This document shows positions 33,241 through 44,815 of a DNA stretch of 64,000 nucleotides, piece by piece. Each line of letters begins with the position of its first letter. The first letter of the stretch is position 1. The translations under genes were made by a program, and so were the position numbers. The notes beneath the pieces are model-generated. The model saw only the letters and a program-made list of their open reading frames with translations, had not been told where the DNA came from and searched no databases. Source of the stretch: Saccopteryx bilineata (taxonomy: Eukaryota; Chordata; Mammalia; Chiroptera; Emballonuridae); contig NC_089490.1 in the NCBI RefSeq assembly GCF_036850765.1, positions 125,516,522-125,580,521 on the forward strand, read 5' to 3'.

Positions 33241-33625
33241 TTTTTTTTGTATTTTTCTGAAGCTGGAAACAGGGGGAGACAGTCAGACAGACTCCTGCAT
33301 GCGCCCGACTGGGATCCACCCAGCACGCCCACCAGGGGGCGATGCTCTGCCCACCAGGGGGTGATGCTCTGCCCCTCCGGGGCATCGCTCTGCCGCGACC
33401 AGAGCCACTCTAGCGCCTGGGGCAGAGGCCAAGGAGCCATCCCCAGCGCCCGGGCCATTTTTGCTCCAATGGAGCCTTGGCTGCGGGAGGGGAAGAGAGA
33501 GACAGAGAGGAAGGGGGGGGTGGAGAAGCAAATGGGCGCCTCTCCTATGTGCCCTGGCCAAGAATCGAACCCGGGTCCCCCGCACGCCAGGCCAATGCTC
33601 TACCGCTGAGCCAATTGACCAGGGA
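33241..33625 (-). mobile_element. SINE-III type, young, GC-rich
   Basis: Minus strand: head tccctggtcaattggctcag, A-box-like ggctcagcggtagagcat, B-box-like gggttcgattcttgg, 'gcttctccacccc', 'ccattggagcaaaaatggc', tail tttccagcttcagaaaaata. The perfect duplication ccataattttt (33230-33240 and 33626-33636) gives exact ends. Contains two adjacent 22-bp units (33327-33348, 33349-33370) and a related third. Many CpGs are preserved. The 149- and 178-codon open frames here are SINE artefacts. Confidence 0.95.
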
Positions 33626-33740
33626 CCATAATTTTTGATCAGTAACATTTGAACATCTATATAATCCTTCTCTTTGATCATTTTATCCCTCTTTTCCACA
33701 TGGAACAGACTCTTAGGGGGATTTAGAAGATTAGCCATTG

Positions 33741-33900
33741 TCCTGGCTGGTGGCACAGTGGATAGTGTGTCATCCTGGAGCACCAATGTCACCAGCTGGA
33801 TCTGGGGGCACCAGCTCAACCCCTAAGGTCACCTGTTTAGGCCCTAGTCAGGGCACATATGAAAAGCAATCAAGGGCACAATTAAGTGGAACGAATTGAT

Positions 33901-33944
<44 letters not shown>

Positions 33945-33971
33945 TTACTTTCAAATATAAATAAATAAATA
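33741..33971 (+). mobile_element. SINE-II-like element
   Basis: Starts tcctggctggtggcacagtg, with 'gatagtgtgtcatcctgg', 'cagggcacatatgaaaagcaat' and a long (TC)n followed by (AAAT)n. The head lacks the usual leading gcc. Target duplication unclear. Confidence 0.85.
33905..33942. repeat. (TC)n microsatellite
   Basis: About 18 TC units in the tail of the SINE. Confidence 0.9.
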
Positions 33972-36699
33972 ACCATTTTTTTATTAGCCTGACAATGAAA
34001 AAGGTTAGCCTGGACAGGTTTTAGACTTTACCAAAGCAAATTTCTATTTCCAGAACTCGCTTTGATTTTATTTGGCAAAGCAGCCCCAAGACTGCCTAGA
34101 CTTGGAGAGAAACCCCTGCTGGTTTGCATAGCAATTTCGGGGAACCTCCTAATTTTCTGGGAAATCTCAACGGGAGGTTGCGCAATCTGATTTCAGAGTC
34201 CCTTGGGTGTAGAGGGCAAGAGTTTTGAGTGTGTATTTCAAACCCTTCCTTGGATCGGGAGAAGCTGCTGATACCATAGGCACAAGAAGGTTTCCTCTCC
34301 AACCATTCCCTTCTTCACCTTTTGTTCCAACACTAGTCTCATTGCAGACTCACAGGCACACACACACAGTGTGCAAGAGCAGTTTTTTGTTCAAATGTGA
34401 GGCCAAAATGACTCTGCCACTTACATCTAATCAAACAGAATCACAGGCATGGATGTAAGAAAACAACCTAAGAAATGACACAGTATGTCAAGATGACCCT
34501 ACCAAAATAATATGAACTGGTCAAGTACTGAAGGCAGACAAGTATTTCAAAAGTCAAATAGAACCTTGCTCTTTTGAGGACTAAATGTCAGCTAAAGGAA
34601 GTAGTGGAGCCTGGTCTGGATTGTGGAAGGCAAAAAATAAAGAAAGAAAGGCAGATGAGCCCATATCCAGGCTAGGCTGGAACTTAAGGAAAACAAAGAG
34701 CCCTTGAAAGAGGGAAATCAGTGCTGTAAGCGTGCAGCATGCACAGAACGATACTATAATGGGGAAAATTATAATCTGCACAACCTCCATAGTTCAAACT
34801 CTTCAAAATAATTAATGTAGAAAGGAAAGGAAGAACGTGTTAATTCTACGATTTAGAAAGATTAGTTTTCAAAAATATATAATTACAATCAGGCTTATTA
34901 GCTTATTAACATTTTGACTTCAGTTTTTCAGGATTTAGAATGTGAATGGAAATAACCCTTTAGAGGAGACATATCATCATATGCCCTGTGCACATATGAG
35001 CTCTGCCACTAAGAAACTGACTGACAAGATCTTCCAGAGGGCTGCTGCTGCCTGCCTTGGCACGGGCTCTATGGTCGAGAGAAATAGGCTGAAACAGGGT
35101 GTTCCACCACCCAGAACTTGTGCTCGTAGTGTTTCCATTGCCAATCTTCTCTGAATTGGAGAGGACCCAAATGCCCTAGTGTGAACATAATTAATGTTGG
35201 TATGTGGACGATCAGGAGTAGGTGGAAAAGAGAAATTTGAGCACAGCACCAGAGCCAGACAAGCTCATATGTGAACAGGTTTTTTTCCCTAATGTTTCAA
35301 CAGAACTGCTGTAGATCTCACTTTGTCTCCTGTTGAGTTTGATGAGGTTCTCAAGGGTACTTGACACGTCCTTGATAGAGTCTTGCTCCAATCTAGGAGA
35401 GCAAGATTAACCCAAGGGCAGTAGGATGTGACCCTGATCGTCTGAAGATGAATAAGCAATAAAGAAGCAAAAACAAACAAACAAAACACTCCCAAATAAA
35501 CAAAAAAGCCTTTAGAAGAGGAAGAGAGCATATTGTAACCTTAGAAAAATATCTGTGCAAGAGTCTAGAATCAGGATTTCTCAAGAGTTCTTTGTGAACT
35601 CTCTGTTTTGTTCAACCCTGGCTGTTGTTAAAACAAACATTTCTATGTTGCTGCATGCAGTATTTATAAAGCACCTTAGAATCATTTGCAGAATATGATC
35701 TTCAATCCAAATAAAAAGCAAATAGTTTAATGACAATTCATGCCAAATGCTGATAACCAAACCAAACAAAACAAAAGACAAACAAACAAAAAAAAGTGTA
35801 TGCTTACTGCAATCATTACAGTTGTTTTAAAGCAACATAAAACCATATGCCTATATGTTGTCCAGTAAAGTTGCCAAGTCAGTGCCAGCCTCTTTATGAG
35901 CCAATAAAGAATAAAGACAATCAGATAAGAACATAGGAATTGCTGCACGAGGTGGCCCAGTGTTCCAGCAGCTCGGTCATCTGTTGCAGCAAAATCTCAG
36001 CAGGGCGGGGAGTGGGGAGCTGTCCTTCCTAACTGTAGGGCCTTTCCCCAAGCCTCTTCACCCATGATGGGACCTCTGTTCTGCAGGCACCTTAGCAGAA
36101 TGCACGCCTCAAACCTTTAAGCTTCTCTTACTTACCGGGAATGGCTCTGCCATTCACAAGTCTGTTCAAATTCTTCCTTAATCCCACTTACCTTTTCTTC
36201 CATTACTACCTCCCAAAGTCAGGAGTTCTAGAAAAGAACGTGTTATGCGAAGTTATAAACCAGAGAGTAAAAATTTTAAGCCTTTTCTCTGTAAGAAACT
36301 ACATTAAAATATCCCAAAGGCATTTTTTAGATCAATATAGCATATTTGGAATAGTTTAGGGAATTTACACAAGACGGGTACAAAACATACAGTCCTGAAA
36401 GAATCTGGGTTCTCCAATGTGGAGCCTCAATGAGTTGTAGTAAAGGCCTGCAATAGTTGAAGCTCTGGAACTGAATCAGTGTCTCACTTTTCCCAGCAAT
36501 GATCCCAGCACTTGGCCAATAGAGGCTCCTATATTTGTTTTTTAAAATGACTGATGCACTATATTCACATGTAATCTATTTCCATCAGGCCTCATTAAAT
36601 GCTATGATTTCCTTGAAGATTTCTGTTTTGCAGTCCTTTTCTCTGCTTTCAAAAATTTTCTTGTTACTATCTTATATGCTTTATGTTTCCTCATAGCAG
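33972..36699. other. 2.7 kb without a recognised gene
   Basis: The longest stretch of the window where I recognise almost nothing. Short ORFs only, and small AAAC-rich runs at about 35470-35500 and 35760-35790. It may be unique intronic or intergenic sequence. Confidence 0.5.
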
Positions 36700-36890
36700 C
36701 TATTCTTATCTGATATAATGTGTGGGTTGGCCTGTTTGATTCTGGCCTGTCTTCCGAAGAATGTGAGTCTATTGTGGGCTTAATTTTGTCCATGTCCAAT
36801 GCTGAAAATACTAGCTGGTATGTTGTATACACCCAGTAAGCACTTGTTGATTGGTGAGAGAATGAATTCTCATCCATGCATTATCACCAA
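36700..36890 (+). mobile_element. L2 3'-end fragment
   Basis: 'gaatgtgagtctattgtggg', 'gtccatgtccaatgctgaaaa' and 'agtaagcacttgttgattgg' followed by 'gagaatgaattc' give the forward L2 3' terminus. Confidence 0.6.
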
Positions 36891-38628
36891 ACCAGCATTT
36901 CCAACCAAGTGAAGGGGACGCAGATTCCAGGCAGGCCAACCAAGAAGTCACTGCCCAGACACCAGCAGGTCACAGATGGCAAACCTTGCCCATTTCCTTA
37001 GTGTCTCCCTGCTCAACTTCCTTTTGCAGTGCAGTTCTTATCACTGAATCTGTATTTTCAACCATTCCAGAGCATAAAAATAGTAATTAAAAAAAATTTA
37101 AACAAAAATAATAATAAATAAAGTGTTCTATTTCCTTCTGTGCAGTTATTAGGCTGGTCCAAAAAATTCTATCTTCATACTGAATCTGTTGCCATAGTAA
37201 CAATAACCAGTTTTTATTTTTAGGGAAGGTAAAATACCATTTTCAGTTGATCTATTAAGGGGGTGGTCTCTGTCTTTTTATGTTTGCGTTTGTGTTCAGG
37301 GGGGAAAAAGACTGCCTCATTCTTAAAAAACTAAGTGGTCATTCATTATATTTGCCTTGAAGTTTAATTTTCCCATAAAGACTTGTTTTAAGAGAAGGTA
37401 CTTATTATCAATCAGTAAGTGAATGATAGCATCACCTTCATTCTGTAGCTTCTTTAAGAAGAGAGGCAATCCACTTTATTTTCATTGTGCAGTTAAGTAA
37501 AAAGATAAATCACATTATAGGTGATCTATCTCAGCCCCAAATGAAAATGACTGACTTGAGTGATCAGAATTATAATCAAAGGGCTCCACTTAGAACCCAA
37601 AAATGAGTTTCAAAAGGTTTGTCAAAGTGGCCCTTCTCTCTTTTTCCATTTGGTTTGGTTTTCCATTGACATGATATAATAGGGACACTTAACACAGTGA
37701 GGTGAGTTGCACATGGAGAGCCCGGGAGTGACTAAAGATCGGGCGAACATTCATAAGTATTTGGGGCAAACTGGATTATTTTAGCCTAGATGCTATTTAA
37801 GAAATCAATGCATAAGTCTTTTGGAGGAGGAATATTCTGGGAAATATTTTGTACTCTAAAAAACAGGCAAATTCTAATAATACATTACTTTTTTTCCTAT
37901 ATGTAGGAAGTAGTATGTAGCACAAAAGAATATTAAGATTATTATTTTAATTAATAAACTTGATTGACAATGGCTTTTATAATCACAAAATGAATAGCAT
38001 TGGCTTCTGTAATCACAAGCTATTATTTTTTATGCGGTTGTTTTTAAAAATCAAAACCACAATTGCCATCTTGCTTTGTACCCAGCTCCTTTCATTTGAC
38101 AAAGCTAATCATTTTCCACTTACTTACAGTTAGCACAATATAAAAACAAGGAATGAAAAATAGAACACCTTATATTTTAAATTAAAGTGAATCACATACA
38201 TATGCAATGCTCCTTCTAAGCTGTATTTTAAAAGCCATTCAGCTGTTATTGAATTGTAATGCAATAAACAGGGTTCGCTGAATCCCTGCTCTTTAGTACA
38301 AAAAGATAATCTTCAGGTCTTGGTGCACATTTCTAGGGTTCCATCGCCCTATTATTCCCATTTCAGTTGCAACTTGTCCTGTCAAGGGGGAATGGCAGAG
38401 TGGTTCATTCCATTCCATCATTTCTTTTCAGCAATCAACTTATGCCGTGCCCACTCTATTTCCCAATACAACGATGCTGAACAGCTTCTCTAGGCCTTTT
38501 TTTCCAACACACCCAGGTGGAGCCCTGACCAGAATCACCACTAGCACTGTGAGTGCAATGGCTCTGTCTCTGATCTCTCTAATTTCTCTCACTATTACTT
38601 TTCAGGACTCATTTCACTTTGTGCTTGC
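36891..38628. other. 1.7 kb without a recognised gene
   Basis: A+T-rich, few repeats. 'ttaggctggtccaaaa' near 37149 recalls a mariner end, but I see no matching second end. Repeat-poor stretches such as 37350-38440 are candidates for conserved non-coding sequence, which cannot be judged from one genome. Confidence 0.4.
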
Positions 38629-38748
38629 TTTTTTTTTTTTTTTTTTGCTGTTGTTGCTTTATTTTTTAATTTTTAAAACAAAATTTTTGACACCTTTAAG
38701 TAATAAAATGAATGAATCACTCTTTATGAGCTACAGAAATCCATCTTT

Positions 38749-39110
38749 GGCCCTGGTTGATTGGCTCAGAAGTAGAGCATTGGCCCAGCATGTGGATGTC
38801 CTAGGTTTAATTCCCAGTCAAGGCACACAGGAGAAGTGACCACCTCTTTTCCATCCCTTCCCCTCCCTTCTTTCCCTCTCTCTTCCCCTCCCACAGCCAT
38901 AGCTCAGTTGGAGCAAGTTGGTCTCGGGCACTGAGAATGGTTCCATGGTCTCGCCTCAGGCATTAAAATAGCTCAGTTGCCAAGCAACAGAGCAATGGCC
39001 CCAGACAGGCAGAGCATGACCCCATAGGGGTTTTTCGGGGTGCTTCTCAGCTGGGGCACATGTGGGAGTCTGTCTCTCTGTCTCCCCACTTCTCACTTAA
39101 GAAAAAACAA
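38749..39110 (+). mobile_element. SINE-III type, old copy
   Basis: Head ggccctggttgattggctca, A-box-like ggctcagaagtagagcat, B-box-like aggtttaattccc, 'ccatagctcagttggagcaa', tail 'gtctgtctctctgtctcccc'. Weak duplication catctt on both sides. Its right edge lies ten bases from the provirus. Confidence 0.88.
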
Positions 39111-39391
39111 ACATCTTCAGTGTAATGCTTGTGGCTGAGGCCAGGCAGGTTTCCATTGAATTCGAGCAGACAGTAGAGGAACTGTGGAGCCAGAAAGTGT
39201 CTAGCCATTCCTGTTTATCACATGGCTCGCAAGGACAGGTGAGCAAATAAATTATAAATGGAAAAGAGCTAATGAACAAAGGAAAATCTGCTATTCGCAG
39301 TAAGGGTGAGGGAGCAAGGAAAACCACACCTCACTGTGGCAGGGGAGTGATCTGGGAGAATCGCCACCCAGGGGAAGCACCCATAGCCTTA

Positions 39392-40489
39392 TGTAAAGCC
39401 AGTAGTCATGGACAGAGCCACTATCACAGCCGCCTGGCCAGTATAGGTTCGCATTGGATTCGGACAGTCGGTAAAGAAACAACGGAGCCAAGAACTGATG
39501 GGCTGTCATCTTTAATTCTAGCTTGTACCCAGCGGGCAAGTAAAAACACACACTGGGCTCCAAAACCCACTCACATTCAGTGCTCACAAAGCTACTGACT
39601 TATCCGAGTTTCCTAGAATCAAAGGTTTCTAGCTCACCAGACTTATTCACCTCTGTTCCCCATCTCCTTCCTTCTCCCTGAACAAACTCTGTATAAACTG
39701 GCTTCTAACTCAACATTCTGCCATCTTGGCTGCTTCTCCTGGCCTACTCCACATGGCCTCGTTCTGCCCTCTGCTGTGATCTCTCTGCTCTCTCATGCTA
39801 ATCATCCCAGGAACCAAGAGCGCAAACTCCCGCTCTGCCCCCACTTTATAGTGTAGCTTCACAACCTTTAATCCAATATACAAAATAGGGAAGTCTCTAA
39901 TACAAAGTCACTTCTCTGAGGCATGATTGGATAAAAAGGGTGGGAAAGGCTTAATCCCAAAACGAAGCCCCAGGCTACAAGGATTCTGCCTGCCCACCGC
40001 CTGCCCCCAACACAAATTAATATCACCTGGGCAATGGCCTCCACGGGGGCAGCGCCATCTTTATCAAAGTGAGCATTATATATATATATTTCTTTTTTTG
40101 TATTTTTCTGAAGCTGGAAATAGGGAGTCAGTCAGATAGACTCCCACATGCGCCCGACCGGGATCCACCTGGCATGCCCACCAGGGGGCAATGCTCTGCC
40201 CATCCAGGGCGTCGCTCTGTCACAACCAGAGCCACTCTAGCGCCTGGGGCAGAGGCCAAGAAGCCATCCCCAGTGCCCGAGCCATCTTTTGCTCCAATGG
40301 AGCCTTGGCTGCGGAAGGGGAAGAGAGAGACAGAGAGGAAGGAGAGGGGGAGGGGTGGAGAAGCAGATGGGCGCTTCTCCTATGTGCCCTGGCCGAGAAT
40401 CAAACCCGGGACTCCTGCACACCAGGCCGATGCTCTACCACTGAGCCAAGAGGCCAGGGCCGAGCATAATATATTTTATCTGCCCAACA
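39392..40489 (-). mobile_element. solo LTR of a second family (LTR2), inside the 3' LTR
   Basis: Begins TGTAAAGCCAGTAG and ends CTGCCCAACA (TG...CA), with cctta (39387-39391) and tctta (40490-40494) as a 4-of-5 target duplication. Read on the minus strand it has a TATA-like actataaag (region 39841-39856) and an attaaag near 39510 followed by the typical LTR end 'ctgtccgaatccaatgcg'. About 0.7 kb without the SINE it contains. Endogenous-retroviral origin, no internal sequence. Confidence 0.8.
40089..40461 (-). mobile_element. SINE-III type inside LTR2
   Basis: Minus strand head gccctggcctcttggctcag, B box gggtttgattctcggc, tail tttccagcttcagaaaaata, flanked by gagcattatatat (left, from 40071) and gagcataatatat (40462 onwards). 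Has only one of the 22-bp GC-rich units that are doubled in the copy at 33.3 kb. The longest open frame of the window (197 codons, plus strand) is an antisense read through this SINE and the LTR edge. Confidence 0.93.
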
Positions 40490-41099
40490 TCTTATATAGA
40501 CTATGCATACATGCCTCTGCCATGTGCTCATGGACCAATCAGGCAAAGTGCTTGCAGCTGGTAAACCCGGGAGCAAGCCTAACACAGCTGCCCCATATTC
40601 CATTTCTTCAGGGTTGCTCAATTCACAATCTACGTAACAGGAAACAGAAACTACAGCAATAGCAAAAGTTACACAATAATTACAAAGGTGTCCTTCACAA
40701 TGTCTCCCTGAGCACTTTGCCCAGGTTGTCACCTGGAGGCCCACCTCTAACCCCCTACCCCATGGTAGGTAAGAGGGCCTGTATAGTCCAGGGCTGTGTC
40801 CATGGAAACTGTAAAGTGTCCGTGGTGCACCGCTGCAACTGGATGAGAACCAGTGCAGGAGGGCTTCCACAGGTGCCGTGCCCTCCCATCAGGGTCTCTC
40901 ATACTGTCCACGAGCGACATGTCCATCCATCAAGGGAGCTGGTGCCCCCCTCTGGTCACAGTCCAGGAGTCAGTCCATGATAGACAGCCCAGCTGTCTGT
41001 GCAAATCACCTTTCCATAAGTGTGCTGTTCATTACCACAAGCCCCATCTAAACCCCTAAACAAGCTCACAGGGCCTGGTGGGGTCAAACACATGTTAAG

Positions 41100-41980
41100 G
41101 TGGTGTCACCTTGACAGCTCTCTTAGCTGTTACAAATGAACCTTGTGCCTGCTCAATCCAATCCCAACGACTCCCTTCTGAATAAGGTGATATATAGGAC
41201 ACAGTAATTGAGCTAAATGGGGTATGAATGCTCGCCAACACTCCAACAGACCTAGGAATTTCTGTAACTGCTTTACCATACTGGTCACACGGTATGCTTG
41301 GATCTTATCTATAACTGTGTCAGGGATAACCTTTGTCTTACCCAACTAGACAACTCCCAAAACTTAGCAGATAACCCAGGTCCTTGTAATTTGCCCTCAT
41401 TGACCGCTCAGCCACACGCTTTCATATGGAATAGCAAGGTTGGGACTGCTTGCTCCAATTCTGAAAGAGAGTCACTAGTTAGCCTAATGTCATCAATATA
41501 ACGATGCATACAAACTGCCTCTAGTTATTTCCATTTAGCCAGGTCAGCAGCCACCAGCCCATGACAGAAGGTGGGGCTATGCAAATAGCCCTGGGGTAAT
41601 ACTGTAAAGGTTCATTGCCACCCTTCCCAACTGAAGGCAAATTGGTCTTGACTCTCTGCAGCTGTATCAATAGAAAAAAAGGAGTTAACCAAATCTGCCA
41701 CAAAGTGGTATGTCCCCAACTCATGGCTTACCCCATCCATCAGGTTAGCTATTGAGGGAACAGCAGCATGCAAAGGGGGAACAACTTTATTAAGTTCCCT
41801 GTAATACACTGCCATTCTCCAGGTTCGGTCTGGTTTATACACAGGCCACACTGGGGAATTATAAGGGCTATGTGCCAGCCGGATGATCCCCACCTTTACT
41901 AGTTCAAGGACTGTCACAATGATTTCTTCATAGCCACCTGGCAGGCCGTACTGCTTCATGTTAGTCACACCTCAGGGAAC
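41100..41980 (-). pseudogene. retroviral pol remnant (reverse transcriptase)
   Basis: Reverse transcriptase copies viral RNA into DNA. On the minus strand, 41612-41968 encodes the RT fingers/palm start, with SPVWPVYKPD and YRELNKVVPP motifs and a first catalytic-aspartate zone. A YIDD box (the YxDD signature) is at 41489-41500 in another frame. 41130-41345 encodes a post-palm segment with a KFLGLLE motif. At least one frameshift and several stops separate these parts, so no functional enzyme can be made. Gene order places it directly upstream of the remaining 3' part. RNase H and integrase were not recognised. Confidence 0.85.
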
Positions 41981-44046
41981 AGGTAATTGCAGGGGGAATG
42001 TGCTGCATGTCCCCACAACACTACCTTTATGACCCAGACTCACAGGTAGAACTCCCCACTGTAGTTTCCAACTACAGTCCTTATAAGACCTCTATCCCCA
42101 AAATATATTCAGGAATAGAAGATACATATGCCTTATATGGCTTTGTATATAGGAGTCAGTCTTCCTATCCCCAGTGGAATATTATTGGCTTCATTTAAAT
42201 TTTAAATAGTTTGGCCTCCATACCTGTCAGTGGCCACTGGGGTCCCAGCAAACCATTCTGGGTTACTGCAAAGAAGGAAACATTCTTCCCCTGTATTCAC
42301 CAAGGACAGTACCCATTGTATATTAGAAGGGGACCAGTGGTTAGCCAGGTCCACTTGTGGCCTCCAGTTCCTTCCTGTCCCTGTTAGATGGTCCCTCAGC
42401 CTTCCCCCTATTCAAAATGGAACAGCAGGCCTTGGGGGTACTTCTCTCCTTCAGCGGTCTCCATCATATAATCTTAAACCATGTTGCCTGCACACCAACT
42501 GTTTTATTGGTAGCTGTTGGGGCCGTTTGTCTCAGCAGCTGAAATCTCTGTCCTGGTTTAAGCTGCTGCCAAAGCTCCAAAAGAACCTTATTAGGCTTGC
42601 CATCCAATTTCTCCCTATCTGCCCAGCTGCAATTAAATCTGCCCATATCTGTGTTCAGGTAACTTTTACAGGCCCATTCCTCTTGCTAGTCAGAGGGGCA
42701 GCATGGACAGCAGCCTTCACAGCTTTGTGATTCCATGCTACCTCCAGCTCCCCCAAGTCGCTACCATCTGTGTAACCACATTGATAGGCTCTCACACATA
42801 GGGGCTCAGGAGAGCCACTAGTGACCCAAAAAGGGCTGATGGGGCACTGAAGAGGATGAGTCCTGCATCCTGGTCATAAATAATTACTCATCTGGTCCAC
42901 AGGACTGTGGATTGAAAGCAGCATTCTTCATACTTAGTTCTCAAAGGACCTTTTCTAACTCACTATAGCACTGCCACTGACTCACTGCCCCCAGCAAGTC
43001 CCCAACATTCTACCAGACCATACAAATGGCAGCCATCACCCTCTCTAATAGGGTATGGTTTCCTGAGTTATCATGGCAGTTCTGAAGATGCTGCCTCAAG
43101 TAGGAGTGTGTAATGGTGACCTATTTCTCCATCTCTGTCCAAAGAGCATGATGCCATCCAACCCTATGTTCCACAACCTCAGTAACCAAGCTGCCAGCAG
43201 CTCCATGGGTCTCTACCTGAATTGTGCCCCCAACTCCATCATCTCCGCCAAGTTGTAGGGCTGGACCACAGAGTGCTCCACTATCTATAGGAGCACTTTC
43301 ATAGGAGGCTATGGTTGCCACTGAGAGACTCTTTGCTGCTGAGATTTTACCTTCTTGGAAACCACTGGCTGGCCAGGTTCTGAGTCTGTGGATGGTAGTT
43401 GCACCCTGAGTCTCCCCCTCAGAAAAGGAGGAGTTGGAAACACCTGCTCCAGCAGATTCAGAGCTGCTCCACTAGCTAGAATGCAGCTCCACCTTCTGCA
43501 CTCCCTTTGGCTCCTACAGCTTCTAGCTCTTGGCCTGAAGCTGACTGTCAAGCTCCTGAACCCACAGTTGTCTCTCCAACAGCTGTCACTGCCAACATTC
43601 AGCTTCCAAGGCAACTGCAACTCAGGAACCTGCAATTCCTTCTCTGGAAATCATTCCAGTTCCAGGCACCATTGGTGCTTAGCCTGCACCTCACAGTTCA
43701 GCTCTCGAACCTGGTCGGCCTCCCTCTCCAGTGTTTGCTCCAGTTCACACCATGGCTGGTTCTCAGCCTGCAGTCTGACCTGCTGTTCTTAGATCTGCAG
43801 CTCTTTCTCCAGTGACCATTTTAACTCCTGCTGTTGTTGCTATTCAGTCCACAGCTCATCCTGGAGCTTTCAACCTCGAGCCGCCTCTCACATGCAGCTC
43901 TCAGTTTCCTCCCACAGGGATGTAAAAAACACCCAGCCAATGGTCCCCAAAGAGACAGCCTCGGGGAACCATATGCTGGAGAACAGCAACCACTCTTCTG
44001 CCCCACCCTTCAAGGGTGTTGCTGAGTTCATACCCATCTGCTCTGA
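41981..44046 (-). pseudogene. gag/protease-like zone of the provirus, decayed
   Basis: Lies between the primer-binding-site-like motif and RT, where gag and protease belong. On the minus strand 43400-43900 is rich in Glu, Gln and Leu codons with heptad-like spacing (coiled-coil-like), interrupted by stops and frame changes. A coiled-coil gag is known for spuma-like class III elements. I could not locate a protease active site. Plus-strand open frames here (for example 42230-42730) are shadows. Confidence 0.5.
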
Positions 44047-44047
44047 A

Positions 44048-44064
44048 CCTTGTCCACTATGCCA
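44048..44064 (-). other. putative primer-binding site, tRNA-Ser-like
   Basis: Two bases inside the 5' LTR, the minus strand reads TGGCATAGTGGACAAGG. A PBS begins TGG because tRNAs end in CCA. Of the tRNA 3' ends I can recall, tRNA-Ser (UGA/AGA type) fits best, at 12 of 17 positions. Tentative. Confidence 0.5.
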
Positions 44065-44066
44065 GA

Positions 44067-44441
44067 TGTAATGCTGGTGGCCAAGGCCAGGCAGGTTCCC
44101 ATTGAATTCGGGAAGACAGTAGAGGAACTGTGGAGCCAGAAAGTGTCAGGCCATACCCATTTATTGGAGGCTTGTAAAGATAGGTGAGGAAATAAACAAC
44201 AAAAAGGAAAGAGCTAATAAACAAAGGAAAATCTGCTATTCACAGGAAGGGCAAGGGAGCAAAGAAAACCACATCTCATGGTGGCAGGAGAGAAACCTGG
44301 GGGAATCAACACCCAGGGGAAGCACCCATATAGCCTTATATAGACTATGCACACGTGCCTCTGCCACGTGCTCACTCACTAATCAAGCAAAATGCTTGCA
44401 GCTGGTAAACCTGCGAGCAAGCCTAACACAGATGCCACACA
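44067..44441 (-). mobile_element. 5' LTR of the provirus (family LTR1)
   Basis: 375 bp from TGTAATGCTGG to GCCACACA in plus-strand reading. Reversed TATA region 'cttatatagactatgc' near 44335. Closely similar to 39121-39391, to 11693-12030 and to the two plus-strand solo LTRs. Confidence 0.92.
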
Positions 44442-44653
44442 TACAGTTTATGAGAGAAAGTTATGTTTTACTGCATGCTTTTTATGTCTAAAGAAGCAAT
44501 CATTTTAAGTTTTCCCATCAATCTGTAATTTAAAAAATTGAATAGGAGAAATTTATAGCTCAAATATAAAAAAGCGGGTTTTTTCTTAGTTGTTTTAAAT
44601 TTTCATATAAATTTAGCATATAAAACAGAAATTGAAAATTTTGATCTTATTGC

Positions 44654-44779
44654 TGGGTGACCAATCATCTGGGTTGGTGTGGGATTGCTCCAGGTTAGTG
44701 GCAGTTTCAGTGGCACTGAAAGTCCCACATCCTGGGGAAACCCCTCTGTCCCAGACAAACCAGGACAGTTGGTCACCCT
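44654..44779. mobile_element. short TIR DNA transposon
   Basis: Ends tgggtgaccaatcatctggg and ccaggacagttggtcaccct are inverted repeats with inner complementarity. About 126 bp, with a TA at the right edge. Resembles old eutherian MER-type MITEs. I do not assign a name. Confidence 0.7.
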
Positions 44780-44815
44780 ACATATTGTTCAGTTAGATAA
44801 GCTATATTTACCAGG

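Larger units (their letters stand above)
39121..40595 (-). mobile_element. 3' LTR of the provirus, split by LTR2
   Basis: Left part 39121-39391 and right part 40490-40595 match 44067-44441 in order: TGTAATGCTTGTGGCTGAGG at the left edge, 'gcttgcagctggtaaaccc' and 'aacacagctgcccca' at the right. The intervening 1.1 kb is a later LTR insertion. Confidence 0.88.
39121..44441 (-). mobile_element. defective endogenous retrovirus (ERV-L-like), both LTRs present
   Basis: Minus-strand provirus with paired LTRs of family LTR1 at both ends, flanked by ttcag (39116-39120) and tacag (44442-44446), a 4-of-5 match expected of an aged target duplication. From 5' to 3' on the minus strand: 5' LTR, primer-binding-site-like motif, gag/pro-like zone, RT with a YIDD motif, 3' LTR. 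After subtracting the LTR2 insertion it is only about 4.2 kb, too short for a complete genome. I recognise no integrase or env. Every frame is broken by stops and frameshifts. The class III (ERV-L-like) assignment is inferred from RT character and a coiled-coil-like gag zone. Confidence 0.85.

Noticed and set aside
33160..33819. Open frames of 149 codons (plus) and 178 codons (minus)
   Set aside because: Both are produced by the young SINE-III at 33241-33625; the protein-like look is GC-rich SINE sequence.
37149..37165. Possible mariner terminal repeat (ttaggctggtccaaaa)
   Set aside because: No matching inverted end was found within a few hundred bases, so it was not annotated as an element.
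40069..40662. Longest open frame, 197 codons, plus strand
   Set aside because: It reads antisense through a GC-rich SINE and across LTR edges. It has no domain and starts in a TA-rich target site.
42230..43815. Plus-strand open frames of 100-166 codons
   Set aside because: They are shadows of the minus-strand retroviral remnant and show no independent similarity.
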